This document shows, piece by piece, positions 1 through 11,803 of a DNA stretch of 64,000 bases; position 1 is the stretch's first letter, and each line of letters begins with the position of its first letter. Under the pieces are notes generated by a model. It did not search any database and had not been told where the DNA came from. It saw only the letters and a list, made by a program, of their open reading frames with translations. This DNA comes from Steromphala cineraria (taxonomy: Eukaryota; Mollusca; Gastropoda; Trochida; Trochidae). Position numbers and translations under genes: made by a program. The stretch spans positions 61,641,227-61,705,226 of the forward strand of contig OU744732.1 of assembly GCA_916613615.1 (NCBI GenBank). The letters are read 5' to 3'.

Positions 1-1
1 C

Positions 2-394
2 GACATTTCGCCTCTTACTCCCAACCACCTGCTTTTGGGACGTGCTAGTGAGAACATGCCACCTGGGCTATTCAGCAAGAATGACCAGTACTGTCGTCGT
101 CGGTGGCGGCAGATCCAGTACCTTGCCGATCTCTTTTGGAAGAGATGGGTTAAGGAATATTTGCCCATCCTACAGGAACGACAAAGATGGACTGTCAAAA
201 GAAGAAATCTACAGGTCGGTGATGTAGTGCTACTCGCTGACAATACACCAAGAAACTGCTGGAGTCTCGGTAGAGTGACTGAGACTATGATGGACCGAAA
301 GGGCTACGTAAGAGTAGCCCGAGTGAAGACCGCAACGACTGAGTTGTCGCGCCCAGTTGACAAGTTGTGCCTTATTCTGGCAAATGAACTCTAA
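2..394 (+). CDS. BEL/Pao retrotransposon Pol, C-terminal fragment (5' end outside window)
   Basis: This is an open frame of about 130 codons that runs in from the left edge and stops with TAA at 392-394. It begins [14 protein letters not shown], the typical sequence after the integrase core of BEL/Pao polyproteins. It continues with a basic, tryptophan-rich segment ([20 protein letters not shown]) and a small beta-rich tail ([20 protein letters not shown]) that match the DUF5641-type integrase C-terminal domain as I know it. There is no real start here: the first codon of the longest open stretch is an internal TTG. The frame is undamaged in the part seen, so the element may have been intact further left. 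A polypurine stretch and a likely LTR follow about 165 bp downstream, in the right order for the 3' end of an LTR element. Confidence 0.88.
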   Translation, partial: DISPLTPNHLLLGRASENMPPGLFSKNDQYCRRRWRQIQYLADLFWKRWVKEYLPILQERQRWTVKRRNLQVGDVVLLADNTPRNCWSLGRVTETMMDRKGYVRVARVKTATTELSRPVDKLCLILANEL

Positions 395-558
395 AGTGTT
401 GTATATATGGATCTTTCATTGACTGAGATATATCTCAAAAGTATTCATTTTTCCAATGTTTGAGGTACTTTTTATTTTTGTATTGGTTGTAAATTTTTGA
501 CCATAAGTTATAGGTAAAGTAATTGTTTTTTGGTTAAATCACAATTAGGAGGCCGGTA

Positions 559-1540
559 TGTTATGGCCAAAAAGGAAGCTTTTTAGTTTATTTCTAATTG
601 TCTCCAAGTTTCATCTTTTACAAAGTTACTTTTCTTATAACTAATTTTTTCTTTTCATTAAAGTAATTTTTCACTTATTATAAAATGATAAGCTATTTTT
701 TAGTAATTAAAATTATATTTATACAATTTTCCTTTACAGTTTTTTAGTAGATTTTCATTTTTTATGAACCTGAATAACATTGTAAAGTTTCAGCATAAGT
801 TAACTTAAGGGAGATAATTTCATGTTCTTTTTTAGGCCTTAGTTATTTTGTATATGTAAAGGGAGACAATTCAAGTGGACTGAATGTTTTTTGGTTGTCC
901 TTGTAGTGACAGCAGTAAGCCCTGTGTCATTGATAAGCACATGGCAGTTGAAAGTGGCCAGTGTTTTGCCATACTGCCTTAATGAAGTATTTTCAAGTTT
1001 CTTAAGTCATGGTTTGTTCCAAGTCATCCTTATGGGAATACAGTAATGGTGAGTTTTTGTTCCATTTTGCTATTTGTAGTAAAAATATAGTATTTTGGTC
1101 AGGGTTACTGTCAGGACTATATCTATGTTTTTGGATTATTATTTTCAAGTCATGTTAGTCAACTTATCAATTAAATCCTTTTTTAGGATGTAGATTTTGG
1201 TTTGGTAAAACTTTCATAGGAAAATTTGCCTGAAGTTAAGATGGGTTTGTTTGTTTTGTTCATGTTCAAGTAGGTAATGTCATCCATACAAAGTAAGTTC
1301 AAACCCAAAGTAAACAAGTAATGACTAAATATTATCAAGATATGTTTTGCAATATATGTTCATTATCTACACATGTTATGATTACTATTTAATGTTTTGT
1401 AAGTCTTATTCTAAAAGTAGTTTTTTTCTATTGTATTGCAGTTAATCTGCTACTTCTGGCAACATGCAAGTGAAGGAAAGAAATAAAAGTTTCGAATTAA
1501 ACAAAAGTGGACTTTGTTGGACATTTAAGACAAGTGAAGT
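559..1540 (+). mobile_element. Putative 3' LTR of the BEL/Pao element
   Basis: A purine-rich tract (AATTAGGAGGCCGG, 543-556) 149 bp after the pol stop is followed at 559 by TGTTATGGCC, a normal LTR start. The tract fits the polypurine primer of plus-strand synthesis. The stretch is AT-rich and non-coding, with an AATAAA signal near 1482-1488, as expected of an LTR R region. The right end is not fixed. A CA-ending boundary somewhere in 1500-1570 is plausible, giving about 0.95-1 kb. The matching 5' LTR lies outside the window, so the boundary cannot be confirmed by comparison. Bases 395-558 are the short untranslated stretch between pol and LTR. Confidence 0.45.
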
Positions 1541-1827
1541 TTGTTAGGAACTACATGTATATCAGGAGCTTAATAAGTTTAGAACATAGAGGGGAGAGTG
1601 ATAGAAGATAAACCAAATTAAGTTAAAAGCTTTATAGAGGTGATATTAAGCACTAATTAAATATAAAACACAATATTATTTAATAAATACTCAAATTAAA
1701 TTTCTTTTGCTTGAAATTGAAGCTATATATGATTTTTTTTACAACCAGAAGAATGAGCGATGTGAATGTAAAGCGCAGTATGAAAACAGGTTAAATCCGG
1801 ATATCGGATTCATACCGGATACTGCAA

Positions 1828-2065
1828 GATACTCCACCGGATACCCATTTTAAATCCGTCTTTCCGGCACCGGATACCCCAGCAGATATGCTATCCGTTC
1901 GGAAACTGCCAGATACTCCACCGGATACCCATTTTAAATCCGTCTTTCCGGCACCGGATGCCCCAGCAGATATGCTATCCGTTCGGAAACTGCCAGATAC
2001 TCCACCAGATACCCATTTTTTTTATCGAACTATCCGGCACCGGATACCCCAGCAGATATGCTATC
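1828..2065. repeat. 84-bp tandem repeat, 2.8 copies
   Basis: Units begin at 1828, 1912 and 1996 with GATACTCCACC(G/A)GATACCC, exactly 84 bp apart. Units 1 and 2 are nearly identical. Unit 3 diverges after its first 20 bases and ends near 2065. Because 84 is divisible by three, the array opens a 99-codon reading frame, which I regard as accidental. The stretch 1541-1827 before it shows no feature. Confidence 0.9.
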
Positions 2066-2067
2066 AC

Positions 2068-3310
2068 ATATATAGATATACAGTAGAACATGGATATAGA
2101 GAACTCGGATATAGCGAACAAATTTTCAAGTCCCGCCCCTATATAATATCATTTAAATTATATGCGTATAGCGAACACCGGATATAGCAAACTAAATTCT
2201 TTGGTCCCTTGGCCTTCGTTATATCCGAGTTCTACTGTACATGTATGTCGAAAATGTACGTGTTGGCTTTTTTCTTTTTCTTTGCTTTTATTGAAAGGAT
2301 TAATATCTATGATTAGTTAAAGAGGCTAGATACAAAATATCGAGGTATTAGGAAATAGCTATGTTTGGTCTTGTTTTGTTGAAAAATATGTCTTGAATCA
2401 AATTATGTCATAAAAATACCATCACACAACACATTTGTTCGAAAAATAAATTAGATAATTTTGAAAACTCTTAACTCATATTAAAGTTAACTTTTGAATA
2501 TAATTGATAATTTAATGTTTTTAAGTATAGAATGCAATCTGAATTAGTAGAACTGAGAACGTTCACAAGAGTTGCTGTGAAATACATCCATCTGACGTGT
2601 AGAAAAGTGACAAGGCACTGAGCAGGACACTGTAATGATGCAGGGCTGATAAAAATTTCACAGATTTTTCCTTTTTTTTTTCCTTCTTTTTTTTTGGGTG
2701 CTTTTTTTCGCATTTTGTCTTTGTAATCTCCCAACTTGGAGGATGAATAAATACTATGTATGAAGTAAAACCGTACAAATAACCATTTCTTAAAAATTAT
2801 AATTTTTTGTAAAATATTCATTTCTTTATGAAAACAATCAAGATCTTTTTGGAAACTTATATATTTTATAGTTTATATACACTAGAATAAGATTCAAAAG
2901 AAAAAAATATATGTCACCTAGGGATAACAGAGATATTCACATTCAAATTAGCCTTATTAATGAAATTTAACATCCAGGGGAGATAACTCTTCATTGTCAA
3001 CATTCCCTTTTTTAGATCTTTTCACTAGTTTTTAGGGTAAATTAGAAAAATACATTTTATAACACAAATCATAACACTAATACTAATATGTTTAAAACTA
3101 TAATACAGTCATAATTTTGTATTAAACTTAATGGTTGTTTCAAGTTTTATACTTCACACTGTCAGAGAAAAATATACAAAAAAGTATACACTTTTGAATA
3201 ACACAACATGTGCAGTAACAAAGGTATCCAGCCTCTTTAAGTGTATCAAAAAGAGGATATTCAAAATGTTAACTGTGTTTGAAAACCAGGCATGTGTAAT
3301 ACCTTTACAC
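2068..3310. repeat. 1.24-kb dispersed repeat, left copy
   Basis: This stretch is nearly collinear with 61941-63182 at the other end of the window. Both copies start about a dozen bases before the same 157-bp MITE and end after the word ATACCTTTACAC, where the flanks become unrelated. Differences are mainly single substitutions and small indels, for example in the poly-T/pyrimidine tract near 2665-2710 and a duplication of a few bases near 62500 in the right copy. No conserved long reading frame survives in both copies and no terminal inverted repeats are visible at the outer borders, so the repeat class is unknown. Confidence 0.9.
2081..2237. mobile_element. Tigger/pogo-like MITE, left copy
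   Basis: A 157-bp element with inverted ends: CAGTAGAACA at the left and CTACTG at the right, flanked by TA on both sides. The subterminal sequences include GGATATAGCGAAC and its complement GTTCGTTATATCC. TIRs starting CAGT and containing TATAACGAA-like words, with TA target sites, are typical of the pogo/Tigger branch of Tc1-mariner. It has no coding capacity. An equal-length copy is at 61954-62110. Confidence 0.8.
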
Positions 3311-3429
3311 AAAATAAGAAAGAATGTAAACACCATAACAATTGAAGCAAAGACCTTTATTAGAAAATTAACATAAATGTGAATTAACTTATGTGTGTTT
3401 GACATAATATGAAATACATAAAACATTCA

Positions 3430-3815
3430 AGTTGTAGTGTCGTAATATCATACCTTAGTGTCAAAATTTTATTTTATATTCTTAATGAGTTATGAGTCAA
3501 AACCGATAGAAATTTAAAGTTTGGACGGCCGTGTCTGAGAGTTATTTACGGTTAACGTCTATTTTCTGTAAGTACAATATAGTTTAAATTCAAACCATAC
3601 AATCATGTTATAGTGTAGGAATATCATATTCAAGTGTCCAAAATTTATTTAATATTTTTTGATGAGTGATGAGTCAAAACCGATAGAAATTTCACGTTGG
3701 GACGGCCATGTCTGAGAGATTGGAATCATTGTCGGTTTACATTGTTTTCTGTAAGTATGAAATAGTATCAATTTACATTATGCAATCATGTTAAAGTGTA
3801 GTAAAATCATATATA
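3430..3815. repeat. Tandem repeat of about 178 bp, two units plus a third start
   Basis: Unit starts near 3430, 3605 and 3785 share GT(A/T)GTG(T/A)(A/C)G(T/G)AATATCAT-like words. Each full unit contains GAGTCAAAACCGATAGAAATTT followed by GGGACGGCC(G/A)TGTCTGAGAG. The units differ by substitutions and indels, so the duplication is not recent. No coding frame is supported. Confidence 0.8.
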
Positions 3816-3917
3816 TATTCAATAACATGAATCTCATTTAAACTTCCGCTCTGTCACTTAATGAGCCCAATCTTTTCATTTCAGGAAAGGATATGCTTTC
3901 TTTCTGGAATTCAAAAC

Positions 3918-4282
3918 TTAAGGGGACAGTAGCACGTTTTTATAGGGAATATGAGGTGATGTCAGCAAAATGAAAATTAATGGTTCAAATTGAAAGATAA
4001 TGTATTTAAACTAAATGAGGCAGTAATAATTCAAAAGAATAATGTAAAGTTTAGCCATACGATTCCTTTTTCTTACACAAAATGAATTAAAGGTGTTCAC
4101 ACAAAATGGCCGCCAATGGATTTTATGTGAATCTTCATACTTTGTCCTTTGACTATGGATGATTGGCTTGTGTAATGAGATTTTTGACACTGTCAAAATA
4201 ATACATTTAGCATTAACTTACAATTATCTGGGAAATATTTGAAATATAAAATTATCAAAAAAACCTGCTACTGCCCCTTTAA
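3918..4282. mobile_element. TTAA-flanked MITE, copy 1
   Basis: Inverted ends read TTAAGGGGACAGTAGCACG at the left and CTGCTACTGCCCCTTTAA at the right, flanked by TTAA. The internal sequence includes AAAATGGCCGCCAATGG (about 4104). Related copies lie at 52315-52600 (3' truncated), 60785-61142, and 61302-61665 in inverted orientation. A TTAA target is characteristic of piggyBac-type transposition, so a piggyBac-related transposase is a reasonable but unproven source of mobility. Bases 4283-5016 after it are AT-rich and show no feature. Confidence 0.85.
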
Positions 4283-5016
4283 TGTCATTTCAATAAATCA
4301 TCTAATCTAATACTATAATTTTGTACTAGGTGTTTTACGTTCGATAATAAAACTGTTATATTCTTGTTTATATGTTTTAATTTAAAGATGTTAATTTACT
4401 GAAAGTTACACATTTTGGTAAACATTACATACGTATAAACTTTACTGCAACCACATGTATCAATACAGTTTAAAAAAAAATTTCATTTCTATGTTTATTC
4501 ACATGATATACAAACTATATAACAGCCTGCTTTCAAAACACAAGACTTTTTCTCACCCAATCAATGTTGTTTGACCATACATAAAAAAGGGTTTACATTG
4601 ATTTGCTGAATACTTAATGTATGTAAAACACAAATAAGTGTATTCACATTTATGTTCATGTTCTGATAAAGGTCGCTTGGTTTCTTCTGTTATGTAGCTT
4701 ACAATGTTTCTTATGTTGTTTACTTTGTTTCAATTCTCGTATATATGTTGAAGGTTTATAACAGAAAAAAGAAAAGAAATGATAGATAATAAATCATCGA
4801 TTGTGTAATATAGCGTAATATCAAATACAAATGATCATTAAATGTTTTTACATACTTGTTGCGTTCATTCGCTTGTAAAATGTGGTAAATGAATCCGAGC
4901 CCATCAGTCGAGTAAATCCACATCAAATTTAATTGTCCTTGTATGTGTCAAACCTATTTACCGTAAGTATTAATACACTGTTTTGTCACAATTCATGATT
5001 AATGAGATAATTATAT

Positions 5017-8000
5017 GAGAGCTAGAACAGAAAGCAGAAAGCTGATAGCTAGAGCAGAGAGCTAGAGCAGAAAGCTAGAGCAGAGAGCTGCTGAGGGCTA
5101 GAGCAGAGAGCTAGAGCAGAGAGCTAAAGCAGAGAGCTAGAGAAGAAAGATAGCTAGAGCAGAGAGCTAGAGCAGAAAGCTAAAGCAAGGAGCTGCTGAG
5201 GGCTAGAGCAGAGAGCTAGAGCAGAAAGCTAAAGCAGAGAGCTAGAGCAGAAAGCTGATAGCTAGAGCAGAGAGCTAGAGCAGAAAGCTAGAGCAGAGAG
5301 CTGCTAAAAGATAGAGCAGAGAGCTAGAGCAGAGAGCTAAAGCAGAGAGCTAGAGAAGAAAGATAGCTAGAGCAGAGAGCTAGAGCAGAGAGCTAAAGCA
5401 GAGAGCTGCTGAGGGATAGAGCAGAGAGCTAGAGCAGAAAGCTAGAGCAGAGAGCTAGAGAAGAAAGCTGATAGCTAGAGCAGAGAGCTGCTGAGGTCTA
5501 GAGCAGAGAGCTAGAGCAGAAAGCTGACAGCTAGAGCAGAGAGCTAGAGCAGAAAGCTAGAGCAGAGAGCTAGAGAAGAAAGATAGCTAGAGCAGAGAGC
5601 TAGAGCAGAAAGCTAAAGCAGAGAGCTAGAGAAGAAAGCTAGAGCAGAGAGCTGCTGAGTGATAGAGCAGAGAGCTAGAACAGAAAGCTAGAGCAGAGAG
5701 CTAGAGAAGAAAGATAGCTAGACCAGAGAGCTAGAGAAGACAGATAGCTAGAGCAAAAAGCTAGAGCAGAAAGCTAAAGCAGAGAGCTAGAAAAGAAAGC
5801 TAGAGCAGAGAGCTAGAGAAGAAAGCTGATAGCTAGAGCAGAGAGCTAGAGAAGAAAGCTAGAGCAGAGAGCTAGAGAAGAAAGATAGCTAGAGCAGAGA
5901 GCTAGAGCAGAAAGCTAGAGCAGAGAGCTAGAGCAGAGAGCTAGAGCAGAGAGCTAGAGCAGAGAGCTAGAGAAGAAAGCTAGAGCAGAGAGCTAGAGAA
6001 GAAAGATAGCTAGAGCAGAGAGCTAGAGAAGACAGATAGCTAGAGCAGAGAGCTAGAGCAGAAAGCTAAAGCAGATAGCTGCTGAGGGATAGAGCAGAAA
6101 GCTAAAGCAGAGAGCTAAAGCAGAGAGCTAGAGCAGAAAGCTGATAGCTAGAGCAGAGAGCTAGAGCAGAAAGCTAAAGCAGAGAGCTGCTGAGGGATAG
6201 AGCAGAGAGCTAGAGCAGAAAGCTAAAGCAGAGAGCTAGAGAAGAAAGATAGCTAGAGCAGAGAGCTAGAGCAGAAAGCTAAAGCAGAGAGCTGCTGAGG
6301 GATAGCGCAGAGAGCTAGAGCAGAAAGCTTGAGAAGAAAGCAGAAAGCAGAGAGCTAGAGAAGAAAGCTGATAGCTAGAGCAGATAGCTAGAGCAGAAAG
6401 CTAAAGCAGAGAGCTAGAGAAGAAAGCTGAGAGCTAGAGCAGAGAGCTAAAGAAGAAAGCTAAAGTAGAGAGCTGCTGAGGGCTAGAGCAGAGAGCTAGA
6501 GAAGAAAGCAGAAAGCAGAGAGCTAGAGCAGAGAGCTAGAGCAGAGAGCTAAAGCAGAGAGCTAGAGAAGAGAGCTGATAGCTAGAGCAGAGAGCTAGAG
6601 CAGAGAGCTAGAGCAGAAAGCAGACAGGTAGAGCAGAGAGCTAAAGCAGAGAGCTAAAGAAGAAAGCTAAAGCAGAGAGCTGCTGAGGGCTAGAGCAGAG
6701 AGCTAGAGAAGAAAGCAGAAAGCAGAGAGCTAGAGCAGAGAGCTAGAGCAGAGAGCTAGAGCAGAGAGCTAGAGCAGAAAGCAGACAGCTAGAGCAGAGA
6801 GCTAGAGCAGAGAGCTGATAGCCAGAGCAGAGAGCTAGAGCAGAGAGCTAGAGCAGAGAGCTAGAGCAGAGAGCTGATAGCCAGAGCAGACAGCTAGAGC
6901 AGAGAGCTAGAGCAGAAAGCTGATAGGTAGAGCAGAGAGCTAGAGCAGAGAGCTGATAGCCAGAGCAGAGAGCTAGAGCAGAAAGCTGATAGCTAGAGCA
7001 GAAAGCTAGAGCAGAGAGCAGACAGATAGAGCAGAGAGCTAGAGCAGAGAGCTGATAGCCAGAGCAGAGAGCTAGAGCAGAGAGCTAGAGCAGAAAGCTT
7101 ATAGCTAGAGCAGAGAGCTAGAGCAGAGAGCTAGAACAGAGAGCTGATAGCTAGAGCAGAGAGCTAGAGAAGAAAGGTAGAGCAGAGAGCTAGAGCAGAG
7201 AGCTGATAGCTAGAGCAGAGAGCTAGAGCAGAGAGCTAGAGCAGAGAGCTAGAGCAGAGAGCTAGAGCAGAGAGCTGATAGCTAGAGCAGAGAGCTAGAG
7301 CAGAGAGCTAAAGCAGAGAGCTAAAGCAGAGAGCTAGAGAAGAAAGATAGCTAGAGCAGAGAGCTAAAGCAGAGAGCTAGAGAAGAAAGATAGCTAGAGC
7401 AGAGAGCTGCTGAGGGCTAGAGCAGAGAGCTAGAGCAGAAAGCTAAAGCAGAGAGCTGCTGAGTGATAGAGCAGAGAGCTAGAGCAGAAAGCTAAAGCAG
7501 AAAGCTGCTGAGGGCTAGAGCAGAGAGCTAGAGCAGAGAGCTAGAGCAGAGAGCTAAAGCAGAGAGCTAGAGAAGAAAGATAGCTAGAGCAGAGAGCTGC
7601 TGAGGGCTAAAGCAGAGAGCTAGAGCAGAGAGCTAAAGCAGAGAGCTGCTGAGGGCTAGAGCAGAGAGCTAGAGCAGAAAGCTAGAGCAGAGAGCTAGTG
7701 CAGAAAGCTGATAGCTAGAGCAGAGAGCTAGAGCAGAAAGCTAAAGCAGAGAGCTAGAGCAGAGAGCTAGAGAAGAAAGCTGATAGCTAGAGCAGAGAGC
7801 TAGAGCAGAGAGCTGCTGAGGGCTAGAGCAGAGAGCTAGAGCAGAAAGCTGATAGCTAGAGCAGAGAGCTAGAGCAGAGAGCTAGAGCAGAAAGCTAGAG
7901 CAGAGAGCTAGAGAAGAAAGATAGCTAGAGCAGAGAGCTAGAGCAGAAAGCTGATAGCTAGAGCAGAGAGCTAGAGCAGAGAGCTAGAGCAGAAATCTAG

Positions 8001-9580
8001 AGCAGAGAGCTAGAGAAGAAAGATAGCTTGAGCAGAGAGTTAGAGCAGAGAGCTAGAGCAAAGAGCTGCTGAGGGATAGAGCAGAGAGCTAGAACAGAAA
8101 GCTAGAGCAGAGAGCTAGAGAAGAAAGATAGCTAGAGCAGAAAGCTAGAGAAGACAGATAGCTAGAGCAGAGAGCTAGATCAGAAAGCTATAGCAGAGAG
8201 CTAGAGAAGAAAGCTGATAGCTAGAGCAGAGAGCTAGAGAAGAAAGCTAGAGCAGAGAGCTAGAAAAGAAAGATAGCTAGAGCAGAGAGCTAGAACAGAA
8301 AGCTAAAGCAGAGAGCTGCCTAGGGATAGAGCAGAGAGCTAGAACAGAAAGCTAGAGCAGAGAGCTAGAGAAGAAAGATAGCTAGAGCAGAGAGCTAGAG
8401 AAGACAGATAGCTAGAGCAGAGAGCTAGAACAGAAAGCTAAAGCAGAGAGCTACTGCGGGATAGAGCAGAGAGCTAGAGCAGAAAGCTAGAGAAGAAAGC
8501 TAGAGAAGAAAGCTGATAGCTAGAGCAGAGAGCTAGAGCAGAAAGCTAGAGAAGAAAGCAGAAAGCAGAGAGCTAGAGAAGAAAACTGATAGCTAGAGCA
8601 GATAGCTAGAGCAGAAAGCTAAAGCAGAGAGCTAGAGAAGAAAACTGAGAGCTAGAGCAGAGAGCTAGAGAAGAAAGCTAAAGCAGAGAGCTAGAGAAGA
8701 AAGCTAGAGTAGAGAGCTGCTGAGGGCTAGAGCAGAGAGCTAGAGCAGAGAGCTAAAGCAGAGAGCTAGAGAAGAAAGATAGAGCAGAGAGCTAGAGCAA
8801 AAAGCTGATAGCTAGAGCAGAGAGCTAGAGAAGAAAGATAGCTAGAGCAGAGAGCTAGAGAAGAAAGATAGCTAGAGCAGAGAGCTAGAGCAGAAAGCTA
8901 AAGCAGAGAGCTGCTGAGGGATAGAGCAGAGAGCTAGAGCAGAAAGCTAAAGCAGAGAGCTAGAGAAGAAAGCTAGAGCAGAGAGCTAGAGAAGACAGAT
9001 AGCTATAGCAGAGAGCTAGAGAAGAAAGATAGCTAGAGCAGAGAGCTAGAGCAGAAAGCTAAAGCAGAGAGCTGCTGATAGCTAGAACAGAGAGCTAGAG
9101 CAGAAAGCTAAAGCAGAGAGGTGCTGAGGGATAGAGCAGAAAGCTAGAGCAGTAAGCTAAAGCAGAGAGCTAGAGAAGAAAGCTAGATCAGAGAGCTAGA
9201 GAAGAAAGCTAGAGCAGAGAGCTAGAGAAGAAAGATAGATAGAGCAGAGAGCTAGAGAAGAAAGATAGCTAGAGCAGAGAGCTAGAGCAGAAAGCTAAAG
9301 CAGATAGCTAGAGCCGAGAGCTAGAGCAGAGAGCTAGAGCAGAGAGCTAGAGCAGAGAGCTAGAGCAGAAAGCTAAAGCAGAGAGCTGCTGAGGGCTAGA
9401 GCAGAGAGCTAGAGAAGAAAGCTAGAGCAGAAAGCAGACAGCTAGAGAAGAAAGCTGATAGCTAGAGCAGAAAGCTAGAGCAGAAAGCAGAGAGCTAGAG
9501 AAGAAAGATGATAGCTAGAGCAGAAAGCTAGAGCAGAAAGCAGAGAGCTAGAGAAGAAAGATGATAGCTAGAGCAGAGAG
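5017..9580 (+). repeat. 4.56-kb AGCT minisatellite array (13-bp unit)
   Basis: The base unit is GCTAGAGCAGAGA (13 bp). Common variants have GAAA for GAGA, TAAAG for TAGAG, and AGAAG for AGCAG. Short spacer words break the period: GCTGATA, GCTGCTGAGG and AGATA. I estimate well over 300 units. The + strand is strongly purine-rich and each unit carries AGCT, an AluI site. The array cannot be a conventional gene: a 13-bp period brings TAG through all three frames on the + strand and on the complement. Variant units are intermixed in a higher-order pattern (spacers GCTGCTGAGG and GCTGATA recur every several units), suggesting growth by duplication of multi-unit blocks. Confidence 0.97.
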
Positions 9581-9752
9581 AATAACACCCCTGGTCTTTG
9601 TCACGACAACAAGGTCTTGGGTCACTAACTCACTTGTCGACACTTTTAAAGAGATGAACGTGTGGTCAGAGTTCCCTGGACCGTGTCTGACTGTTGTTCC
9701 CGTCCCCTGAACTAGCGCAGGGGAAACTGAATATTAAAAGGGTTCGGCGATA

Positions 9753-9935
9753 ATGTTCACTGGACCAGTAGAAAAGAAAAGAGTAGGAAGAGAATCTTCT
9801 TTCGAGTGTCTAGACTGCAAGGTTGCTTTGTGTGTAGAACCATGTTTCCGCCTATACCACACATCACAAGATTTCTGTAAAGCCTATATCAGTTTGATAG
9901 AGAGGGAAGACGAAGATGGGGATGAAGATAATTGA
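9753..9935 (+). pseudogene. piggyBac transposase, C-terminal cysteine-rich tail
   Basis: A 60-codon frame contains FECLDCKVALCVEPCFRLYH, the C-terminal cysteine/histidine-rich domain seen in piggyBac and PGBD proteins (C-x2-C ... C-x3-C ... YH). The frame ends in an acidic run (EREDEDGDEDN) and TGA. No DDD catalytic domain can be found upstream: the minisatellite array ends at 9580, and 9581-9752 contains stops in the relevant frame. It is therefore a truncated remnant. The ATG at 9753 is probably internal. An AATAAA-like signal occurs near 10072. Relation to the TTAA MITEs in the window is possible but not shown. Confidence 0.7.
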
Positions 9936-10249
9936 AGAAAGAAAAAAGAAGTAGAAGTATGGACTGAACTCTAGACCTTGTTAGGTTCTAAAAGGCTGTT
10001 ATTCGCACCTTTGAAGGTGATTATTGTTATGCTTATATATTTGTTGATTATATTGTACAAGCATTTATAAAAATAAATTTTTCTTTTTTTATTTCGTAAC
10101 AGAGACAGAGAAAGTCAATGTGAGCTGTCCGTGGAAGTTCAACTGAAGCCGCATCATGAACCCCCACCCCTTCTTTGGCACTATATACAATTTTGGAAGG
10201 GGGTGGGGATCAAATCATTTACATCATTGTAAAGAGCGAAGAACGAGCT

Positions 10250-10985
10250 TCAGTCCAATGTGTCATTTGTAAATGCGCACGAAAAACTAAAGAAACTGCA
10301 AGCGCTGCGCTATCTGTCGGAAATATCAAACCTTTTCTCAAAAATGATTGGGGTTACCCACCTTGCGGCATTCATATCTCACGGAACGTTTGAGATAATT
10401 TCAATTTTTTTTCTCCATTTTGTAGAGGAGTAAATTGTCTTCATTTCAATGTATCATTTGTCTATGCGCGCACAATGATAAAGAAGCGGCAGCGATGCAC
10501 GGAATAAATGACATCGTCCACCCGCGCTACTTGCGCGCCGGCGTTCGCTAATTGAACTTGTATTTAACTCGCGCACCTTTCGGCACTCATCTCACGAACC
10601 ATTAGAGATATTTTTATAATTTTTATATCAACTTGTAGAGAAAAGAATTGTCTTTTTTTCCATGTATCATATGTCTATGCGCGGACAGGAATAAAGAAGC
10701 GGCAAGCGAAAGATAAGTGATCGTTCACACGCGCTACTTGCGAGGCGTTCGCTAATTGAACTTGTATTAACTCGCGCACCTTGCGGCACTCATATCTCAC
10801 GAACCATTAGAGATATTTTTATAATTTTTATATCAACTTGTAGAGAAAAGAATTGTCTTTTTTTCCATGTATCATATGTCTATGCGCGCAATGAAGAAGC
10901 GGTGCGCGCTCTACTTGCGCTCCGGCGTTCGCCAATTGAACTTGTATTTAACTCGCGCACCTTGCGGCACTCATATCTCACGAAC
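10250..10985. repeat. Tandem repeat of about 180-215 bp, 3.5 units
   Basis: The block ACCTTGCGGCA(C/T)TCATATCTCACG(G)AAC recurs near 10360, 10575, 10777 and 10957. Each is followed by an AT-rich stretch, a TTGTCTT...CATGTATCAT block, then TATGCGCGC and a G+C-rich part. Unit length shrinks from about 215 to 182 bp by internal deletions. No gene is supported. Bases 10986-11580 after it hold only AT-rich sequence with a poly-A stretch near 11250. Confidence 0.85.
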
Positions 10986-11581
10986 GAGAAGAGAATTTTC
11001 TTCTGACCGAGTTAAGTTGAGTTTGCCTCGAAATACCTCAAGACATCCTGTTATATCGACCTCAGTGTGGAGGAAACATCGACCATAATGTTTCCTAAGT
11101 TGGAGGTCGGGTCCATTGTCGCCTTTGTAAGATGTTTTCCGTTTATGATGTACCTGCATTGTCTATGGCAGTCTATGAATCTGTGATAACATTTTATTTG
11201 TTCTTATTAACTTTAAAGTGTCTTTTTCCATACATTTTTTATAAATAAAAAAAAAAAAAAATTGGGAAATCTTTTTATATATCAAAACACATATTCATCT
11301 TCAGTAGATCTACACATTTTAGAAAGCATAATGATTCGGTTATACCATTATCTCAAGGAAGGTTTAATTTGATTTTATATTTTATTCATATGTTTTATCA
11401 TGTATCATTCTGAGGTAAGAATCATGACGTGTTAACGTTACAAATGTACAAATAAAGAAATGGAAGAAAATAAACTCTTTGTCTATTCATGCCTACAGGT
11501 TTGTTTAACACAACATCAGGTACCATCTTGTAATGAACCACTTCATAAAATTTGGCTTGGCATGGCTTGGCTTGGTGACAA

Positions 11582-11743
11582 AATAGTACGTTTTTGATTA
11601 AACGTCATTATTTTTACTTACCGCAGACAAGTGACCTTAGGCTTGTTAGCCATATAACATGTAATCGACTCATTCCCACAGAAGTAATGAAAACATCATT
11701 ACACAGATCAATCAGAGTTACCCGCCCGTCACTAGTCCACTGT
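11582..11743. repeat. DIRS inverted terminal repeat (element 3' side)
   Basis: Bases 11621-11743 are the near-perfect reverse complement of 14859-14980, for example CATTCCCACAGAAGTAATGA here against its complement there. The outermost 40 bases (TAGTACGTTTTTGATTAAAC...) are not matched at the other end but are complementary to the left half of the internal complementary region. Confidence 0.88.
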
Positions 11744-11803
11744 ACCTAGGAGTCCCAATTAACGACGGATGCGTAAGAGGGGAGGCGGGACGGGTATGAC
11801 GAC

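Noticed and set aside
1888..2187. 99-codon open frame
   Set aside because: Opened by an 84-bp tandem repeat whose length is divisible by three and running into a MITE; no protein-like features.
2925..2945. Word resembling the I-SceI homing endonuclease site (TAGGGATAACAG)
   Set aside because: Only the first 12 or so bases fit and the rest diverges. It is part of the 1.24-kb repeat and no homing endonuclease gene is near; treated as chance.
5017..9580. CRISPR-like array or repetitive protein gene
   Set aside because: No unique spacers of constant size, and the 13-bp period puts TAG into every frame on both strands.
9581..9752. Upstream continuation of the piggyBac transposase
   Set aside because: Stops in the relevant frame and no recognisable catalytic-domain sequence.
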